Positions 62,863 to 64,000 of a DNA stretch of 64,000 nt are shown one piece after another. Within the stretch, counting starts at the first letter, position 1. Each line of letters starts with the position of its first letter. This DNA comes from Paenibacillus turicensis (GTDB lineage Bacteria > Bacillota > Bacilli > Paenibacillales > Paenibacillaceae), in NCBI RefSeq assembly GCF_017873435.1, contig NZ_JAGGKG010000021.1:22341-86340 (forward strand). The letters are read 5' to 3'. Below the pieces are notes generated by a model, which worked only from the letters and a program-made list of their open reading frames with translations, did not search any database and was not told the DNA's origin. The position numbers were made by a program, and so were the translations under genes.

Positions 62863-63240
62863 TCAAATATCAATAATTACCTTTGTATCATCTAGTGCGT
62901 AATATTTAGAAACTGATTCACTCTTAAAGGCATCATCTAAAATAGCTTGTATTTGGTTATAGTGTTCTTCCGTTAAGCATTCCATTGCTCTTTCGTACCA
63001 CCCCTCATACATAGGAACGTTGTGTTCTTCATGTTCTACGTACAATTCCATCATGTATTTTGGGTCTGGATTCCATTCTTTTTTTGAACACAAGTACCAT
63101 TCTTTGTTGCTCAGATCGTTACGATTCCTTTCATCTTCCAATGATTCTTTTAATTCAAGCGCCGTATATATACCGCCATCCATATAGCTTAATTGCACAT
63201 CGTCCTGTAACAACGATAGTCTCACTTTTGGTTCGCTCAT
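62863..63240 (-). CDS. Hypothetical phage protein, 125 residues
   Basis: Acidic and aromatic: VRLSLLQDDVQLSYMDGGIY, WYLCSKKEWNPDPKYMMELY, YERAMECLTEEHYNQIQAIL. No family recognised. ATG at 63240 behind AAAGGA. Confidence 0.68.
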   Translation of the reverse strand: MSEPKVRLSLLQDDVQLSYMDGGIYTALELKESLEDERNRNDLSNKEWYLCSKKEWNPDPKYMMELYVEHEEHNVPMYEGWYERAMECLTEEHYNQIQAILDDAFKSESVSKYYALDDTKVIIDI

Positions 63241-63275
63241 TTACATCAATCCTTTCTTGTTATCCCTTATAGGGG

Positions 63276-63476
63276 TTATGGAACAATTAATTCTCCTACC
63301 CAACCGCAATTACATAGGTAATTCCAACATTCTAAATCTTCATTTTCTAATTTTTTTAGTATCTTTCCAGTTTTAGCCGACCTAATTTGCTGATGTGCCA
63401 CTTGTTCATGTATTTTTAATTGTTTATTTCCACAAACAGGACATTGTTCATAGTCAACCACTTGATCATCTTCCAT
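63276..63476 (-). CDS. Zinc-ribbon protein, 66 residues
   Basis: EQCPVCGNKQLKIHEQ and ECWNYLCNCGWVGELIVP provide CxxC and CxC pairs of a zinc ribbon. Probably nucleic-acid or protein binding. ATG at 63476 behind AGGAGG. Confidence 0.7.
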   Translation of the reverse strand: MEDDQVVDYEQCPVCGNKQLKIHEQVAHQQIRSAKTGKILKKLENEDLECWNYLCNCGWVGELIVP

Positions 63477-63504
63477 TGCTCTGTACCTCCTGTAATGTTA
63501 TGGG

Positions 63505-63741
63505 TTAGTCCAACTCTCTTAACATCTGGACTCGTTCCTCAATGCCTTTTAATATATTTTCTTTTGATGCAACACTATTAACAGGAATATTCAATATGGC
63601 GTGTAACCTACGCACTTCTGCATGAAGGTCAATTAGATTCTGACCTGTATAGCAATCGTTATTCACAAGTTCTTCTACTTCTTTGACACTCATATTGATT
63701 AAATCTTCGATGCTTTTTGCCACAAACATTTGTTCATTCAT
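63505..63741 (-). CDS. Hypothetical helical protein, 78 residues
   Basis: MFVAKSIEDLINMSVKEVEE, TGQNLIDLHAEVRRLHAILN and a third helix ending VQMLRELD. No family recognised. ATG at 63741 preceded by GGAGGTACAACAG. Confidence 0.65.
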   Translation of the reverse strand: MNEQMFVAKSIEDLINMSVKEVEELVNNDCYTGQNLIDLHAEVRRLHAILNIPVNSVASKENILKGIEERVQMLRELD

Positions 63742-63756
63742 TCTGTTGTACCTCCA

Positions 63757-64000
63757 TCAGCGTATATACGCTGCTTCTGATATTTGACGTGAGGACGCTT
63801 GTAGTAACCTAGATACAGCCCAAGAGTCGATTCCGCAATCACTTGTATAATGATCTATTAGACCCATTACTTTCATTGCATTACTTACATACAATTCGTC
63901 GTTATCCGCTATAGCCTTTGCTTGGGCTTCTCTGGAATTAGCTAAGTTGGCTGTGTAAGAGTAAAAAATATCATTCTTATACTTTTCAACATCCCGACCA
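63757..64000 (-). CDS. Hypothetical phage protein, C-terminal 80 residues (runs off the right edge)
   Basis: The frame is open from the window edge to TGA 63757-63759: DVEKYKNDIFYSYTANLANS, REAQAKAIADNDELYVSNAM and HYTSDCGIDSWAVSRLLQAS. Helical; the start is outside the window. Its stop lies 15 nt before the next start, so it belongs to the same operon. Confidence 0.65.
   Translation of the reverse strand, partial: GRDVEKYKNDIFYSYTANLANSREAQAKAIADNDELYVSNAMKVMGLIDHYTSDCGIDSWAVSRLLQASSRQISEAAYIR

Noticed and set aside
31022..64000. Integrase, attachment sites, CRISPR array, tRNA or rRNA genes
   Set aside because: None could be found; the prophage ends and the recombination module are outside the window or not recognisable.

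Overview
The window looks like a low-GC Bacillota chromosome of the Lysinibacillus/Bacillaceae type. The support is the sosA-lexA-ynzC neighbourhood with CGAAC-N4-GTTCG SOS boxes, strong GGAGG ribosome sites with frequent TTG/GTG starts, a spore germinant receptor operon, a Spo0E-like phosphatase and a LicT/CcpA-controlled beta-glucoside operon. All of this is read from the sequence; no database was searched.

Layout. 1-6.7 kb: mostly minus-strand housekeeping and repair genes (partial RNA methyltransferase-like gene, cyclic-phosphate receiver protein, endonuclease IV-like enzyme coupled to an Fpg-like glycosylase, two HAD phosphatases, RNase Z, ynzC, sosA). 6.7-11.2 kb: lexA, divergent from sosA, and a LexA-boxed uvrX/yolD error-prone polymerase pair. 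11.4-15.9 kb: bglP-bglH-licT with a promoter, a cre site overlapping its -35 box, and a LicT antiterminator/terminator. 16-31 kb: host accessory genes, namely two chemoreceptors, an MFS pump with a TetR repressor and palindromic operator, a MerR-GNAT-hydrolase operon with a classic 19-bp-spacer MerR promoter, a four-gene ger operon (A, B, C and a small D-like subunit), an Xre regulator and a VOC protein.

From about 31.3 kb to the right edge the window holds a cos-type siphovirus prophage, read right to left on the minus strand: small early/middle genes, ArpU late regulator, HNH endonuclease, putative cos, terminase subunits, portal, ClpP-like protease, HK97 capsid, head-tail connectors, major tail protein, tail chaperones, tape measure, Dit, tail-associated protein, fibres, holin and amidase. 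Left of the lysis genes lies an accessory zone (31.3-39.9 kb) with LytTR, DUF3800, AP2-domain and stalk-domain proteins and small unknown genes. No integrase or att site is identified, so both prophage ends are undefined.

The most striking feature is repeated use of -1 ribosomal frameshifting. The major capsid gene ends with A AAA AAG just before its stop and the major tail gene with C CCA AAT. Each is followed in the -1 frame by a 94-codon extension, and the two extensions are clearly homologous and lack a convincing start of their own. The tail chaperone pair has C CCA AAC. A fourth site, T TTA AAG directly before a stop at 34806-34812, would fuse an acidic small protein to a 65-residue, helix-turn-helix-like extension whose stop overlaps the next gene's start. 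Further candidates are a promoter-plus-terminator small RNA (33339-33417), two sets of 11-bp direct repeats beside LytTR and ArpU genes, a structured leader before a chemoreceptor, and a 234-bp fold-back element.
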